From Ramlibacter sp. (lineage in GTDB: Bacteria > Pseudomonadota > Gammaproteobacteria > Burkholderiales > Burkholderiaceae_C), in the NCBI GenBank assembly GCA_029237735.1, contig JAQZBU010000005.1:1-64000 (forward strand): DNA of 64,000 nucleotides. The letters run 5' to 3'. Below, piece after piece: positions 18,746 through 31,596 of the stretch. Position numbers and translations under genes: made by a program. Position 1 is the first letter of the stretch, and the number at the start of each line of letters is the position of its first letter. The notes beneath the pieces were generated by a model that searched no databases, was not told the origin of the DNA, and saw only the letters and a program-made list of their open reading frames with translations.

Positions 18746-19780
18746 ATGAATCCTTCCCCGCCGTCTTCCGTTTTCCTCCAGGGCGGCCATGAAATGGGGC
18801 AGCGAATCCGCGACTTCGATTGGGCTTCCCACCCCCTGGGGCCTCCGCACCAGTGGCCGCCGGCGCTGCAGATGGCTCTGAATCTGTGCCTGAATTCGAG
18901 TTTCCCGACGGCCATCTACTGGGGCCCCGAGCTTCACGTGCTGTACAACGATGCGTGGTCCGTCATCCCCGCCGAGCGCCATCCGTGGGCGCTTGGCCGG
19001 CCCGCGCGCGAGGTGTGGTCGGACATCTGGAGCGTGGTGGGCCCGCAACTCGCGCAGGTGATGGCCACCGGCCAAGGCATCGCGCAGTTCGAGCAAATGC
19101 TGCCGATGGAGCGCGGCGGCGTGGCTCGCGAAACGTGGTGGAATTACAGCTTCACGGCGCTGCGCAACGCCGACAACACCATCGGCGGCGTGTTCAACCA
19201 GGGCAACGAAATCACGGAAACAGTCCTGGCCCGCCGGCAGCGCAAGGCGGAGCTCGCGCGCTTGCGCGGCTGGTTCCGCCAGGCGCCCGCACCCATCGCC
19301 CTGCTGCGCGGCCCAACGCACGTGTTCGAGATCGCCAACGACGCGTACATGGCACTCGTGGGCGGGCGCGACCTGCTGGGCAAAACGGTGAAGGACGCGC
19401 TCCCCGAGGCCGACGAACAGGGCTTCGTCGCGCTGCTCGACGAGGTTTACCGCACTGGCAAACCCTACCTTGCCGCCTCGGCCTCAGTCAAGCTACAGCG
19501 AGCGCCGGACCAGCCGCGCGAAGAGCGCGTGCTCGACTTCATCTACCAGCCGGTGGTGGACACTGCGGGACAGGTCGACGGCATCTTCGTGCTCGTCACC
19601 GACGTCACGGACCGCGCACGCGCCGAGAACGCCCTGCGGTTGTCGAACTGGCAGCTGGCCGAGGAGCGCGCGCGCCTGGCGGCCACCGTCGAAGCCGAGC
19701 AGCGGGCCCAGGCCGCGCTGCGCCGGTTCAACGAGACGCTGGAGGCGCACGTCAAACGGGGCAAACCACCCGACCGCTGA
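18746..19780 (+). CDS. PAS-domain sensor protein lacking a kinase domain
   Basis: PAS-like regions then coiled coil ending ALRRFNETLEAHVKRGKPPDR*; opposite strand to flanking rng and maf. Confidence 0.75.
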   Translation: MNPSPPSSVFLQGGHEMGQRIRDFDWASHPLGPPHQWPPALQMALNLCLNSSFPTAIYWGPELHVLYNDAWSVIPAERHPWALGRPAREVWSDIWSVVGPQLAQVMATGQGIAQFEQMLPMERGGVARETWWNYSFTALRNADNTIGGVFNQGNEITETVLARRQRKAELARLRGWFRQAPAPIALLRGPTHVFEIANDAYMALVGGRDLLGKTVKDALPEADEQGFVALLDEVYRTGKPYLAASASVKLQRAPDQPREERVLDFIYQPVVDTAGQVDGIFVLVTDVTDRARAENALRLSNWQLAEERARLAATVEAEQRAQAALRRFNETLEAHVKRGKPPDR

Positions 19781-19784
19781 CGCT

Positions 19785-20387
19785 TCAGCGGGTTGCGCGA
19801 ACGCCGAGTTCGCGCAGCAACAGTGCCGTCTCGTACATGGGCAGTCCCATGATGCCGGAGTAGCTGCCGCTGATGTGTGAAATGTGGGCAGAGGCCCTCC
19901 CCTGGATCGCGTACGCGCCCGCCTTGCCCATCGGCTCGCCGCTGGCCACGTAATCGCGGATGTGCGCCGGCGTCCACACGGCGAAGGTGACGCGCGAGTC
20001 GCTCAGGGCTTCCCTGCGCCTGCGCCCCGCCTGCGCGGCGATGGCCGTGAGCACCCTGTGCGTGCTGCCGGACAGCTCGCGCAGCATGCGCGCCGCGTCT
20101 TTCGCATCGGCCGGCTTGCCGTAGATCGTGCGGCCCAGCGCGACGGTGGTGTCTGAACAGAGGATGGGTGCGGGCGGCAGGCGGAGCTTCTTCAGGCGAG
20201 CGATGGCGGCGTCCAGCTTCAGCGCCGTGACGCGTCTGACATAGCGGGCCGGTGCTTCGCCAGGCAGGACCTCTTCGAGCGACTCCGTGTCCTCGCCAGG
20301 GTCGGGCAGGAGAAGCTCGTGCTTGATGCCAAGCTGTTCCAGGAGCTGGCGTCGGCGCGGGCTTTGCGAGGCGAGGTAGATGAACAT
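19785..20387 (-). CDS. maf: Maf family nucleoside triphosphate pyrophosphatase
   Basis: MFIYLASQSPRRRQLLEQLGIKHELL...LCSDTTVALG...GKAGAYAIQG. Confidence 0.95.
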   Translation of the reverse strand: MFIYLASQSPRRRQLLEQLGIKHELLLPDPGEDTESLEEVLPGEAPARYVRRVTALKLDAAIARLKKLRLPPAPILCSDTTVALGRTIYGKPADAKDAARMLRELSGSTHRVLTAIAAQAGRRRREALSDSRVTFAVWTPAHIRDYVASGEPMGKAGAYAIQGRASAHISHISGSYSGIMGLPMYETALLLRELGVRATR

Positions 20388-20394
20388 CGGCCTT

Positions 20395-20464
20395 GTCATG
20401 CCGGACTCGATCCGGCATCCATCGCGGCGCGCCAACATGGATTGCGGGTCGAGCCCGCAATGAC
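20395..20464. repeat. Dispersed paired-hairpin element, copy a
   Basis: gtcaTGCCGGActcgaTCCGGCAtcc...tggaTTGCGGGtcgagCCCGCAAtgac. Confidence 0.85.
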
Positions 20465-20471
20465 GGCGCTG

Positions 20472-20939
20472 TTATTCACGATGGTAGGGATGGTTCGCAT
20501 TGATGGACCATGCGCGATAGAGCTGCTCGACCAGCAGCACGCGCACCATGGCGTGCGGCAGGGTCAGGTCGGACAGGCGGATGCGCTCGTGCGCGGCCTG
20601 TTTGAAGCCCGGGTCCAGCCCGTCGGGGCCGCCGATCACCAGCGCCACGTCGCCGCCCTGAAGCTGCCAGCCCTTGAGCCTCGAGGCGAGCGCCATGGTG
20701 GTGAGTGCCGTGCCGCGCTCATCCAACGCCACGACGTGCGTGCCTTTGGGGATCGCGGCCTCGATACGCTGGCGTTCTGCCGCGTACAGCGTTTCCAGTG
20801 TCCTGGAGGCGCGCGGCTCGGTCTTGACAGCCTTCAGCTCCACCCGCAGCTCAGGCGGAAAGCGCTTGGCGTAGTCGTCCCAGGCGGTCTGGGCCCAGTC
20901 GGGCACCCGCTGGCCGACCGCCACGACCATGAGCTTCAT
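20472..20939 (-). CDS. rlmH: 23S rRNA (pseudouridine1915-N3)-methyltransferase RlmH
   Basis: 155 aa; [37 protein letters not shown]-type C-terminus, HPYHRE. Confidence 0.95.
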   Translation of the reverse strand: MKLMVVAVGQRVPDWAQTAWDDYAKRFPPELRVELKAVKTEPRASRTLETLYAAERQRIEAAIPKGTHVVALDERGTALTTMALASRLKGWQLQGGDVALVIGGPDGLDPGFKQAAHERIRLSDLTLPHAMVRVLLVEQLYRAWSINANHPYHRE

Positions 20940-21634
20940 TTCTTGCGGGTCGGGGTCTTGCGGGTCGGGGTCTTGCGAGTCGGGCTCTTCCCTGCTGCGC
21001 TCTTCCCTGCTGCGCTCTTGCCCGCAGCACTCTTGGCCGCAGCGCTCTTGGCGGAGGGCCGGCGCGTGGGAACGATGTATTTCTTGGCGGGCGCTTTTTT
21101 CACAGGCGCCTTGGCCGCCGTTTTTGCCGGGGTGGTGCCACGGCCGGTGCTGCCGGCTGCCCCCGTTTTCTTCGCAGTTGCCTTTGCTGCAGGTTTCGCG
21201 GCCGCCTTCGTGGCTGGCTTCTTTGCCGCGGATTTCATCTCGGGCTCGGCCGTTGCCGGCTTCGGTGCGCCGAATTTCAGGCGCACCGGCTTTTCGCCCC
21301 AGATCTCTTCGAGATGATAGTACGTTCGGATCGCCGGTTGCATGATGTGCGCCACTGCCGCGCCGCAATCCACGATGATCCACTCGCCGTTGTCCTCGCC
21401 TTCGATGCGAGGCTTGGGAAAACCTGCCTCACGCACGGCGTCTCGCACGCTGGAGGCCAGTGCCTTGGTCTGCCGGTTGGAGGTGCCCGAAGCGACGATC
21501 ACGCGCTCGAACAGCGGCGATAGATGCTCGGTATTGAAAACCTGGATGTCGTGCCCTTTGACGTCCTCCAGTCCATCGACGATGGCTCGCTGGAGTCTTT
21601 GGGTATCTTTTCTTGCGGCGGCTTCTTGGGTCAT
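20936..21634 (-). CDS. rsfS: Ribosome silencing factor RsfS with long basic C-terminal extension
   Basis: Core [40 protein letters not shown], then roughly 100 aa K/A/S/T/P-rich tail with AAGKS and PTRKT repeats. Confidence 0.9.
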   Translation of the reverse strand: MTQEAAARKDTQRLQRAIVDGLEDVKGHDIQVFNTEHLSPLFERVIVASGTSNRQTKALASSVRDAVREAGFPKPRIEGEDNGEWIIVDCGAAVAHIMQPAIRTYYHLEEIWGEKPVRLKFGAPKPATAEPEMKSAAKKPATKAAAKPAAKATAKKTGAAGSTGRGTTPAKTAAKAPVKKAPAKKYIVPTRRPSAKSAAAKSAAGKSAAGKSAAGKSPTRKTPTRKTPTRKK

Positions 21635-22233
21635 CAGGCGGGTTGGTAAAGGGAATGTTGGGCAATATAACGTGCAACGCCCGGCGGGACCAGATGGTCG
21701 ATCCCTTCATGGGCGGCAACGCGCTCGCGAACCTCGGTGGCGCTCTCGGGCATTTCGGGCAGGCGCAGCAGCTTCAGCTCGGCTTCAGCCGGCAAGGCGC
21801 GAGGCGCGTCGGCGTCGGTGGACGCCCGTGCGGCCATGCAGATCGTGGCCAGCGCGGGAATGGCTTGCCACTCCCGCCAGCGGGTCAGCGAGACGGCCTG
21901 ATCTTCCCCCATGATGAGGAAAAGCTCGGCCTGCGGCTGTTCCGCCTTCAGTTCGCGCAACGTGTCTATGGTGTAGGTGGGGCCGGGGCGGCGCAGTTCG
22001 CGGTCGTCGATGACCGTGTGCGGCAGGTCGCCGAAGGCCATCCGTGCCAGCGCCAGGCGATGCGCAGGCGGGCTGAGCGTGTTGGCCTTGTGCCACGCGT
22101 CGCCGGTGGGGAAGATTCGCAGTTCATCGAGCAGCAACTGATCCACCGCGGCGCGGGCCAGTGCAACGTGAGCCAGGTGCGGCGGGTCGAAAGCGCCGCC
22201 GAACACACCGACCCTTTTGGCGACATCCGTCAA
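21634..22233 (-). CDS. nadD: Nicotinate-nucleotide adenylyltransferase
   Basis: [27 protein letters not shown]; probable TTG start overlapping the hemF end. Confidence 0.9.
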   Translation of the reverse strand: MTDVAKRVGVFGGAFDPPHLAHVALARAAVDQLLLDELRIFPTGDAWHKANTLSPPAHRLALARMAFGDLPHTVIDDRELRRPGPTYTIDTLRELKAEQPQAELFLIMGEDQAVSLTRWREWQAIPALATICMAARASTDADAPRALPAEAELKLLRLPEMPESATEVRERVAAHEGIDHLVPPGVARYIAQHSLYQPA

Positions 22234-23141
22234 ACCCAGTCCCTCCGGACCAGGAATTTCTTGTACAGGTCGTCCTCGGGCGAGCCGGGACGCGTCTGGC
22301 GTTGGTAGGCCCAGCTCGCGAGCGGCGGCATGGACATCAGGATCGATTCGGTGCGTCCGCCCGATTGCAGGCCGAAATGCGTTCCACGGTCCCACACCAG
22401 GTTGAACTCGACATAGCGGCCGCGCCGGTACAGCTGGAAGTTGCGCTCACGGTCGCCGTACGGCGTTTCCTTGCGTATCTTCAGGATCGGCATGTAGGCA
22501 TCCAGGAACGCATCGCCTACCGAGCTGATGAGCGCGAAGCTGTTCATGAAGCCGCTCTCGGCAAAATCGTCGAAGAAGATGCCGCCGATGCCGCGCTGCT
22601 CGTCGCGGTGCTTCAGGTAGAAGTATTCGTCGCACCAGGTCTTGAAGCGCGGGTATTTGTCCGGACCGAATGGCGCCAGGGCGTTCTTGCACACGGAATG
22701 GAAGTGCATGGCATCTTCCTCGAAGCCGTAGTAGGGCGTCAGGTCCATGCCGCCGCCGAACCAGAACACCGGCTCGCCCTTCTCGGGTGTGGCCGTGACC
22801 ATCCGCACGTTCATGTGCACCGTCGGCACATAAGGGTTGCGCGGATGGAAGACCAGCGACACGCCCAGCGCCTCGAAGCCCGACCCTGCCAACTCCGGCC
22901 TGTGCTGGCTGGCCGAAGGCGGCAGCCGCACGCCCACCACGTGCGAGAAGCCGCAGCCCGCCCGCTCGAACACCTTGCCGTCCTCCAGGATCATCGTGAT
23001 GCCGTCGCCCTGCAGGGCCTCGCCCTTGCCCTTCTTCCACCTGTCTTTGGTGAACTTGCCGCCGTCCACTTCGGCGCAGGCCGTGGTGATGCGTTGCTGC
23101 AAGCCCTGCAGGTAATCCCGAACGCCGTCGATGTTGGTCAT
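22230..23141 (-). CDS. hemF: Oxygen-dependent coproporphyrinogen III oxidase
   Basis: [46 protein letters not shown]; start [16 protein letters not shown]. Confidence 0.95.
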   Translation of the reverse strand: MTNIDGVRDYLQGLQQRITTACAEVDGGKFTKDRWKKGKGEALQGDGITMILEDGKVFERAGCGFSHVVGVRLPPSASQHRPELAGSGFEALGVSLVFHPRNPYVPTVHMNVRMVTATPEKGEPVFWFGGGMDLTPYYGFEEDAMHFHSVCKNALAPFGPDKYPRFKTWCDEYFYLKHRDEQRGIGGIFFDDFAESGFMNSFALISSVGDAFLDAYMPILKIRKETPYGDRERNFQLYRRGRYVEFNLVWDRGTHFGLQSGGRTESILMSMPPLASWAYQRQTRPGSPEDDLYKKFLVRRDWV

Positions 23142-24427
23142 GAGTGCGTTCCGCGGATGGCGCGGTGGCCGATGTCGTGACGGTATTGGGCCCCCTCGAA
23201 GTGGATGGCGTTGGCCATCTCGTGGGCGCGCTGTTGCGCCGCCTTGACGGAATCCGCCAGCGCGGTGACGCACAGCACGCGCCCGCCCGAAGTGACGAGC
23301 ACGCCGTCCTTGTGCGCTGTGCCGGCATGGAACACCATCGCGTCCTCCGCGGGCTTGGGCAGGCCGGTGATCGCGTCGCCCTTGCGCGGGCTGAGCGGGT
23401 AGCCGGCGGCGGCCATGACGATGCCCAGCGCGGCGCGGCGGTCCCACTGCAGCTCGACCTGGTCCAAGGTGCCTGAAGTGGCCGCCATCATCACGTCGAA
23501 CAGGTCGGACTTCAGCCGCATCATGATCGGCTGCGTTTCCGGATCGCCCATCCGGCAGTTGAACTCAAGCGTCTTCGGGTGCCCTTGCGCGTCGATCATG
23601 AGGCCCGCATAAAGGAAGCCGGTGTATGGAATGCCGTCTTTTTCCATCCCCTTGATCGTCGGCAGGATGATCTCGCGCATGGCGCGGGCATGGACGTCGG
23701 GCGTCACCACGAGCGCGGGCGAATAAGCGCCCATGCCGCCGGTGTTGGGGCCCTGGTCGCCGTCCTGCAGGCGCTTGTGGTCCTGGCTGGTCGCGAGCGC
23801 CGTGACGTTCTTGCCGTCGCACATCACGATGAAGCTCGCTTCCTCGCCCTGCAGGAATTCCTCGACCACCACCCGCGCGCCGCCCTCGTTGTGCGAGACG
23901 CCGAGCTTGTTGTCCAACAGCATGAAGTCGATCGCCTCGTGCGCCTCGACCTCCGTCATCGCCACGACGACGCCCTTGCCCGCCGCCAGGCCGTCGGCCT
24001 TCACGACGATTGGCGCGCCCATCTTGTGCACGTACTCGTGCGCGGCCGCCGGGTCGGTGAAGGTGTGGTACTCGGCCGTGGGGATGCCGTGCCGCTTCAT
24101 GAATGCCTTGGAGAAGGCTTTTGAACTTTCGAGCTGCGCGGCAGCCTTGGTGGGGCCGAACACGCGCAGGCCATGGGCGCGAAAGTCATCGACCACGCCG
24201 GCCGCCAGCGGCCCCTCTGGGCCCACCACGGTGAGCGCGATCTTCTGGTCGAGTGCCCACTGCCGAAGCTGGGGGATGTCGGTGATGTCCACGTTCTCCA
24301 GACGCGGATCGAGCGCCGTGCCGCCGTTGCCGGGTGCAACATACACCGCCTGCACCTTGTCCGACTGGGCGAGCTTCCAGGCCAGCGCATGTTCCCGGCC
24401 GCCGCCGCCGATGACCAGGACTTTCAT
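23138..24427 (-). CDS. purD: Phosphoribosylamine-glycine ligase
   Basis: [22 protein letters not shown]...[16 protein letters not shown]. Confidence 0.95.
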   Translation of the reverse strand: MKVLVIGGGGREHALAWKLAQSDKVQAVYVAPGNGGTALDPRLENVDITDIPQLRQWALDQKIALTVVGPEGPLAAGVVDDFRAHGLRVFGPTKAAAQLESSKAFSKAFMKRHGIPTAEYHTFTDPAAAHEYVHKMGAPIVVKADGLAAGKGVVVAMTEVEAHEAIDFMLLDNKLGVSHNEGGARVVVEEFLQGEEASFIVMCDGKNVTALATSQDHKRLQDGDQGPNTGGMGAYSPALVVTPDVHARAMREIILPTIKGMEKDGIPYTGFLYAGLMIDAQGHPKTLEFNCRMGDPETQPIMMRLKSDLFDVMMAATSGTLDQVELQWDRRAALGIVMAAAGYPLSPRKGDAITGLPKPAEDAMVFHAGTAHKDGVLVTSGGRVLCVTALADSVKAAQQRAHEMANAIHFEGAQYRHDIGHRAIRGTHS

Positions 24428-24432
24428 TGACT

Positions 24433-24506
24433 GTCATTCCGGGCTTGACCCGGAATCCATGGTGGTGTGCTCGCAAAGGTGGATGCCGGATCGAGTCCGG
24501 CATGAC
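24433..24506. repeat. Dispersed paired-hairpin element, copy b
   Basis: gtcaTTCCGGGcttgaCCCGGAAtcc...ggaTGCCGGAtcgagTCCGGCAtgac. Confidence 0.85.
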
Positions 24507-24515
24507 AACAATCAA

Positions 24516-25241
24516 TCATTCAATAATCTCAGCGTTGTGGAAGACGTCTTGCACGTCGTCCAGGTCTTCGAGCACGTCGAGCAGTTTCCGCATCTTCGCG
24601 GCGTCCTCGCCCGTCAACTCGATCGTGTTCTCCGGCCGCATCGTCACTTCGGCCACCTCAGGCTTCAGCCCTGCGGCTTCCAGCGCGTTCTTGACGGCTT
24701 CAAAGTTGCCGGGCGAGGTGATGACCTCGATGGCACCGTCCTCGTCGGCGATCACGTCCTCGGCGCCGGCCTCGAGAGCCACTTCCATCACCTTGTCTTC
24801 GCTGGTGCCGGGCGCCAGGATGAGCTGGCCCACGTTCTTGAACTGGAAGGCCACCGAGCCCGCGGTGCCCATGCTGCCGCCGTACTTGCTGAAGGCGTGG
24901 CGCACCTCCGCCACCGTGCGCACCTTGTTGTCCGTCATCGTGTCGACGAGGATCGCCGCCCCGCCGAAGCCGTAGCCCTCGTAGCGGATTTCCTCGTATT
25001 GCACACCTTCGAGGTTGCCGGTGGCCTTGTCGATGTTGCGCTTGACGGTGTCGGCCGGCATGTTGGCCGCCTTGGCCTTTTCCACGGCCAGCCTCAATCG
25101 GGGGTTCTGCCCCAGGTCTGCGCCGCCCAGGCGGGCCGCGACCATGATTTCACGGATGACGCGGGTCCAGATCTTGCCGCGCTTCTCGTCCTGGCGGCCC
25201 TTGCGGTGCTGGATATTTGCCCATTTGCTGTGTCCGGCCAC
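24516..25241 (-). CDS. yebC: YebC/PmpR family transcriptional regulator
   Basis: [32 protein letters not shown] signature. Confidence 0.95.
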   Translation of the reverse strand: MAGHSKWANIQHRKGRQDEKRGKIWTRVIREIMVAARLGGADLGQNPRLRLAVEKAKAANMPADTVKRNIDKATGNLEGVQYEEIRYEGYGFGGAAILVDTMTDNKVRTVAEVRHAFSKYGGSMGTAGSVAFQFKNVGQLILAPGTSEDKVMEVALEAGAEDVIADEDGAIEVITSPGNFEAVKNALEAAGLKPEVAEVTMRPENTIELTGEDAAKMRKLLDVLEDLDDVQDVFHNAEIIE

Positions 25242-25363
25242 TGGAAATCCTTCTTTCTTTGCAGTCGGCGCTATATTGGCGCCTTAGTCAGTTGGGGGCA
25301 GAGCAAAATGGGCATCGCCATTGTTGGTCTGTCCCACAAAATCGTTATTTTACTTTTCAAGCC

Positions 25364-26881
25364 ATGGCCGAACCTTTCCTGATCGCGAAGAATGCGCAAA
25401 CCGAGTGCGTTTTGTTGCCCGGCATGGCCAATCGCCATGGCCTCGTCACTGGCGCCACGGGTACCGGCAAGACCGTGACACTGCAGGCCCTGGCGGAGAA
25501 TTTCTCCCGAATCGGCGTGCCCGTCTTCATGGCCGACGTCAAGGGCGACCTCACCGGCATCAGCCAGCCCGGCAAGATCGAAGGCAAGCTGGCAGAGGTG
25601 ATCAAGGAACGCGGCCTCGCGGCGCGCGAGCCTTTCGCCTGCCCCACGACGCTGTGGGACGTGTTCGGCGAGCAGGGCCACCCGGTACGTGCCACCGTCT
25701 CCGACATGGGCCCGCTCCTGCTGGGCCGCATGCTCAATGTCAATGAAACCCAGGCCGGCGTGCTGCAATTGGTGTTCAAGATCGCCGACGACAACGGCAT
25801 GCTCCTGCTCGACTTGAAGGACCTGCGGTCGATGCTGCAGTACGTGGGCGACAACGCCAAGGAGTTCACCACCCAGTACGGCAACATCAGCGCGGCCAGC
25901 GTCGGCGCGATCCAGCGCGGCCTGATGCAGGTCGAGGCGCAGGGCGGCGACAAGTTCTTCGGCGAGCCGATGCTCAACATCCAGGATTTCCTGCAGACAG
26001 ACGACAAGGGCCACGGCGTGGCCAACATACTGGCAGCGGACAGGCTGCTCAACTCGCCGCGGCTGTATGCCACCTTCCTGTTGTGGATGCTGTCCGAACT
26101 GTTCGAACAGCTGCCCGAGATCGGCGACCCGGAAAAACCCAAGCTGGTGTTCTTCTTCGACGAAGCCCACCTGCTCTTCGACGAAGCACCCAAGGTGCTG
26201 ATCGAGCGCATCGAGCTGGTCGTGCGCCTCGTGCGCTCCAAGGGTGTCGGCGTGTATTTCGTCACGCAGAACCCGCTGGACATCCCCGACAGCGTGCTGG
26301 CGCAGCTGGGTAACCGCGTGCAACATGCCCTGCGAGCCTACACTCCGCGCGACCAGAAGGCGGTCAAGGCCACCGCTCAGACGATGCGCCAGAAGCCCGG
26401 ACTGGACATCGAGACGGCGATCACCGAGCTGCAAACCGGCGAGGCGCTGCTGAGCCTGCTGGACGTCAAAGGCCGCCCCAGCATTACGGAGCGGGCTTAC
26501 GTGATTCCGCCTGGAAGCCAGATCGGGCCGATTACAGCGGCGCAGCGTCAGGCCTTGATTGCGAATTCGCTGGTTGCCGGCGTTTATGAGAAAACGATCG
26601 ACCGCGAGTCAGCCCACGAAAAGCTGGTGGCGCGCGCCGCCGCGTTGCCCCCGGCGGGCGGCACGATCGCCGCACCCGGGGCCTCGGGCGCCGAGACGGG
26701 CGGCGGCCTGCTGGACGGCCTGCGCGACGCGGTGTTCGGCTCGACCGGCCCGCGCGGCGGCAAGCGCGAAGGCCTGGCCGAGAGCATGGCGAAATCGGCC
26801 GTGCGCAGCGTCGGCAGCGCCATCGGCCGCGAAATCATCCGCGGGGTGCTGGGCGGGATCGTGGGCAGCAGGCGGCGCTAA
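25364..26881 (+). CDS. HerA-like ATPase, DUF853/YjgR family
   Basis: [41 protein letters not shown]...[15 protein letters not shown]. Confidence 0.9.
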   Translation: MAEPFLIAKNAQTECVLLPGMANRHGLVTGATGTGKTVTLQALAENFSRIGVPVFMADVKGDLTGISQPGKIEGKLAEVIKERGLAAREPFACPTTLWDVFGEQGHPVRATVSDMGPLLLGRMLNVNETQAGVLQLVFKIADDNGMLLLDLKDLRSMLQYVGDNAKEFTTQYGNISAASVGAIQRGLMQVEAQGGDKFFGEPMLNIQDFLQTDDKGHGVANILAADRLLNSPRLYATFLLWMLSELFEQLPEIGDPEKPKLVFFFDEAHLLFDEAPKVLIERIELVVRLVRSKGVGVYFVTQNPLDIPDSVLAQLGNRVQHALRAYTPRDQKAVKATAQTMRQKPGLDIETAITELQTGEALLSLLDVKGRPSITERAYVIPPGSQIGPITAAQRQALIANSLVAGVYEKTIDRESAHEKLVARAAALPPAGGTIAAPGASGAETGGGLLDGLRDAVFGSTGPRGGKREGLAESMAKSAVRSVGSAIGREIIRGVLGGIVGSRRR

Positions 26882-26887
26882 GGACTT

Positions 26888-26957
26888 GTCATGCCGGGCT
26901 CGACCCGGCATCCATTGTGGCGTGCCCCGATGGATTGCGGGTCAAGCCCGCAATGAC
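26888..26957. repeat. Dispersed paired-hairpin element, copy c
   Basis: gtcaTGCCGGGctcgaCCCGGCAtcc...tggaTTGCGGGtcaagCCCGCAAtgac. Confidence 0.85.
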
Positions 26958-26995
26958 AGTAGCTGCTGTAAAGTGCCTTTTTTGAGGGCTCTTGC

Positions 26996-28239
<1,244 letters not shown>

Positions 28240-28243
<4 letters not shown>

Positions 28244-29508
28244 ACGAATCCGATTTCATCACGCCGCATGCGCAGTTCGAGGCGGCCGCAACGACCCTGG
28301 GCACCACCGCGGCAGTTCGCGAGCGGTCCACCCAGCTGGCGTCGCGGGCCCGCCAGGGCGAATCGTCGTGGTTCGTCATCGACGAAGGATTCATGGACAC
28401 CGCCGCCGCTGCCGTGGCGGACGCGACCCGGAAGCGCTATCCCAGGCTTCACATCCCGGTCCACAGCCGCTGGCGGCATTTCGAGGCGGGTGGCGTGGAT
28501 CGCAAGGCCGAGCTCGATCGCCTGCTGCACGACTTGCCGCACATCCTGCGCGGCCATTCGATGATCGACCTCACGGTGGTGAGTGTGCTGCTCGATGCCG
28601 GCGCCGGGCCCGACTGGAAATACGTCGAGCCGGCCACGGGCCAGACCTTCACACGCTCGGAAGGCCTCGCGGTCGCGAGCTTCCACGCCTTCACGGCGGG
28701 CCTGTTCTCCAGCGACAAGAAGCATCCCTGCCAGGTGGACTCCGAAGGGCTGCGCGCGTTGGTCACCGACCACCTGGCGTCTGCGTTCCAAGTCAGCGAA
28801 ACCAATCCCCTGGTCGGCATCGAGGACCGGGCGATCCTCCTGCGCCGCCTGGGCGAAGTGATGGCGGAGCAACCCGAGGTGTTCGGCGACATCGGGCGGC
28901 CCGCCGGCCTGTTCGACACCATCATCAGCCCGCTGGGCCCGGAGCCGCCGCACACGGCCACCGTCAATGCGCACACCATCCTGTCGGAGCTGTTGCGCAC
29001 GCTCTCGGGCATCTGGCCGGCCAGCAACTTCATCGGCGACATGCCCCTGGGAGACTGCTGGCGTCATGCGGCCGTCAGGGGCGAAGGCCTGACCGACGGC
29101 TGGATCCCCTTCCACAAGCTCTCCCAATGGCTCACCTATTCGCTGATCGAGCCGTTCGCGTGGTCGGGCGTGCAGGTGAACGGCCTCGACCAGCTCACGG
29201 CCCTGCCCGAATACCGCAATGGTGGCCTGCTGATCGACAGCGGCCTGCTGCGCCTGCGGGACGAGGCGATGGCACGGCAAATCTGGCGGCCGGGCGACGA
29301 GATCATCGTGGAATGGCGGGCGCTGACCGTGGCGCTGATGGACGACGTAGCCCGCGCCGTGCGCCACCAGCTACGATTGGGTGAATCCCAACTGCCCCTG
29401 GCCTGTGTACTGGAAGGCGGCAGCTGGGCCGCCGGCCGCGAGCTGGCGCAGCGCCTGCGCGGCGGGCTGCCGCCCCTTCGCGTGGCGAGCGACGGAACCG
29501 TGTTTTAA
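28240..29508 (+). CDS. DUF1688 family protein (URC4/Urg3-like)
   Basis: ATGA overlap with upstream gene; RERSTQLASRARQGESSWFVIDEGFMDTAAAAVADATRKRYPRLHIPVHSRWRHFEAG. Confidence 0.85.
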
Positions 29509-29599
29509 GGTATTGTCATTCCGGCCGTGTTTTAGGATTGTCACTGCGGCCGTGTTTTAGGATTGTCACTGCGGCCGTGTTTTAGGATTGTCATTGCGG
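29498..29599 (+). repeat. Four tandem units of about 25 bp carrying the DUF1688 stop region and the 5' edge of a paired-hairpin element
   Basis: 29498-29524 ccgtgttttaaggtattgtcattccgg; 29525-29549 and 29550-29574 ccgtgttttaggattgtcactgcgg; 29575-29599 ccgtgttttaggattgtcattgcgg. Confidence 0.9.
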
Positions 29600-29670
29600 C
29601 CTTGAGCCGCAATCCATGGCGGAGTATTGCTTCATTTGTTGCATGGATCCCGGGTCAAGCCCGGGATGAC
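29589..29670. repeat. Dispersed paired-hairpin element, copy d
   Basis: gtcaTTGCGGCcttgaGCCGCAAtcc...tggaTCCCGGGtcaagCCCGGGAtgac. Confidence 0.85.
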
Positions 29671-29690
29671 AAAACACTGGGAAAAGAAAA

Positions 29691-30320
<630 letters not shown>

Positions 30321-30325
30321 GTCTT

Positions 30326-30395
30326 GTCATTGCGGGCTCGACCCGCAATCCATGTAGCCGCGCCACCATGGATGCCGGATCAAGTCCGGCATGAC
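30326..30395. repeat. Dispersed paired-hairpin element, copy e
   Basis: gtcaTTGCGGGctcgaCCCGCAAtcc...tggaTGCCGGAtcaagTCCGGCAtgac. Confidence 0.85.
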
Positions 30396-30414
30396 AGCCG
30401 TTAGAGTTCCCGCC

Positions 30415-31596
30415 ATGCTGAATATAAGAACACTAGCCGTCCTGCTGGCGTCTGTATGCGCAACCGCAACAGCCGCCCCCTTCACCCCCGCCAACGACAG
30501 CGACATCGTCGAACGCCTCCCCGCCAGTGCGAGCGACCCCTCAGTCCGTCGTGTCGATTCCCTTCGCAAGCAACTCGCCGCTCGCCCCCACGACAACGCG
30601 CTGCGCGTGGAGATCGCCCGCCGCTACTTCGACCTGGCCATGGCGCAGGGCGATCCACGCTACGTTGGATACGCCTCCGCCACGATCGCGCCGCTGGCCG
30701 CATCGTCGGCAAGCGACGCGCAGTACTGGCTGGTCAAGGGCCTCATCCAGCAATACAGCCATGACTTCAAAGGCGCGCTCGACAGCCTGGCCAAGGCGCG
30801 CGAACTGAATCCGCAATCCGTCGAGGCGACCGCCTGGCGCTCCGCCATCCACATGGTGCAGGCGAACTACAGCGAGGCCCTGTCCGAGTGCACGCGCCTC
30901 GTCCCGAACGCACACCCCCTGCATGCGCAAGGCTGCACAGCCTACGTGCAGGCCAGCACTGGCCAGCTGGCACCGGCCTACGAAGCCTTGGGCAAGGCTT
31001 TGACCGCCGGCGCGGTTGCGCCCGAGCTCGCGCTGTGGACGCGCACGCGCCTGGCTGAAATGGCCATCCGCCTGCAACGCTTCGCCGAGGCCGAGGCCCA
31101 TTTCAAGGAGGCCCTGGCGCTGGGCGTGACCGATCAGTTCCTGCTGGGCGCGTATGCCGACTTCCTGCTGCAGCAAAAGCGCCCGGAGGAGGTGCTGACG
31201 CTGCTGGCCGGCTGGGAGCGATCCGACATCCTGCTGCTGCGCCTGGCGCTGGCCGCGCGCGCCGCCAATGACACACGTGCCGCGGATTGGGCTTCGCAAC
31301 TGCGCGAGCGCTTCGCCGCCGCGGCGCTGCGCGGTGACCGCCTGCACGAACAGGAGGCCGCGCGCTTCGAGCTGGACATCGAGGGCAATCCCACGAAGGC
31401 GGTGGACCTGGCCACCCGCAACTACCAGGACCAGAAGGAGCCGCGCGACGCCGAAATCCTGATGCGCGCCGCCCTGGCCGCCAAGCAGCCGCGGGCCGCC
31501 ACGCCCGCCGTCGCCTGGCTGCGCGCGAACAAGTACGAGGACCCGCAGCTGGCAGCCCTGGCCGACAAGCTCACCACTCCCGGAGCCGCGCGATGA
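30415..31596 (+). CDS. Secreted TPR-repeat protein, hypothetical
   Basis: Signal peptide MLNIRTLAVLLASVCATATAAPF; TPR-like helices; 4-bp overlap with the HupE-like gene. Confidence 0.7.
   Translation: MLNIRTLAVLLASVCATATAAPFTPANDSDIVERLPASASDPSVRRVDSLRKQLAARPHDNALRVEIARRYFDLAMAQGDPRYVGYASATIAPLAASSASDAQYWLVKGLIQQYSHDFKGALDSLAKARELNPQSVEATAWRSAIHMVQANYSEALSECTRLVPNAHPLHAQGCTAYVQASTGQLAPAYEALGKALTAGAVAPELALWTRTRLAEMAIRLQRFAEAEAHFKEALALGVTDQFLLGAYADFLLQQKRPEEVLTLLAGWERSDILLLRLALAARAANDTRAADWASQLRERFAAAALRGDRLHEQEAARFELDIEGNPTKAVDLATRNYQDQKEPRDAEILMRAALAAKQPRAATPAVAWLRANKYEDPQLAALADKLTTPGAAR

Noticed and set aside
29498-29599. Possible CRISPR array
   Set aside because: Direct tandem units with no spacers; local duplication, no cas genes.
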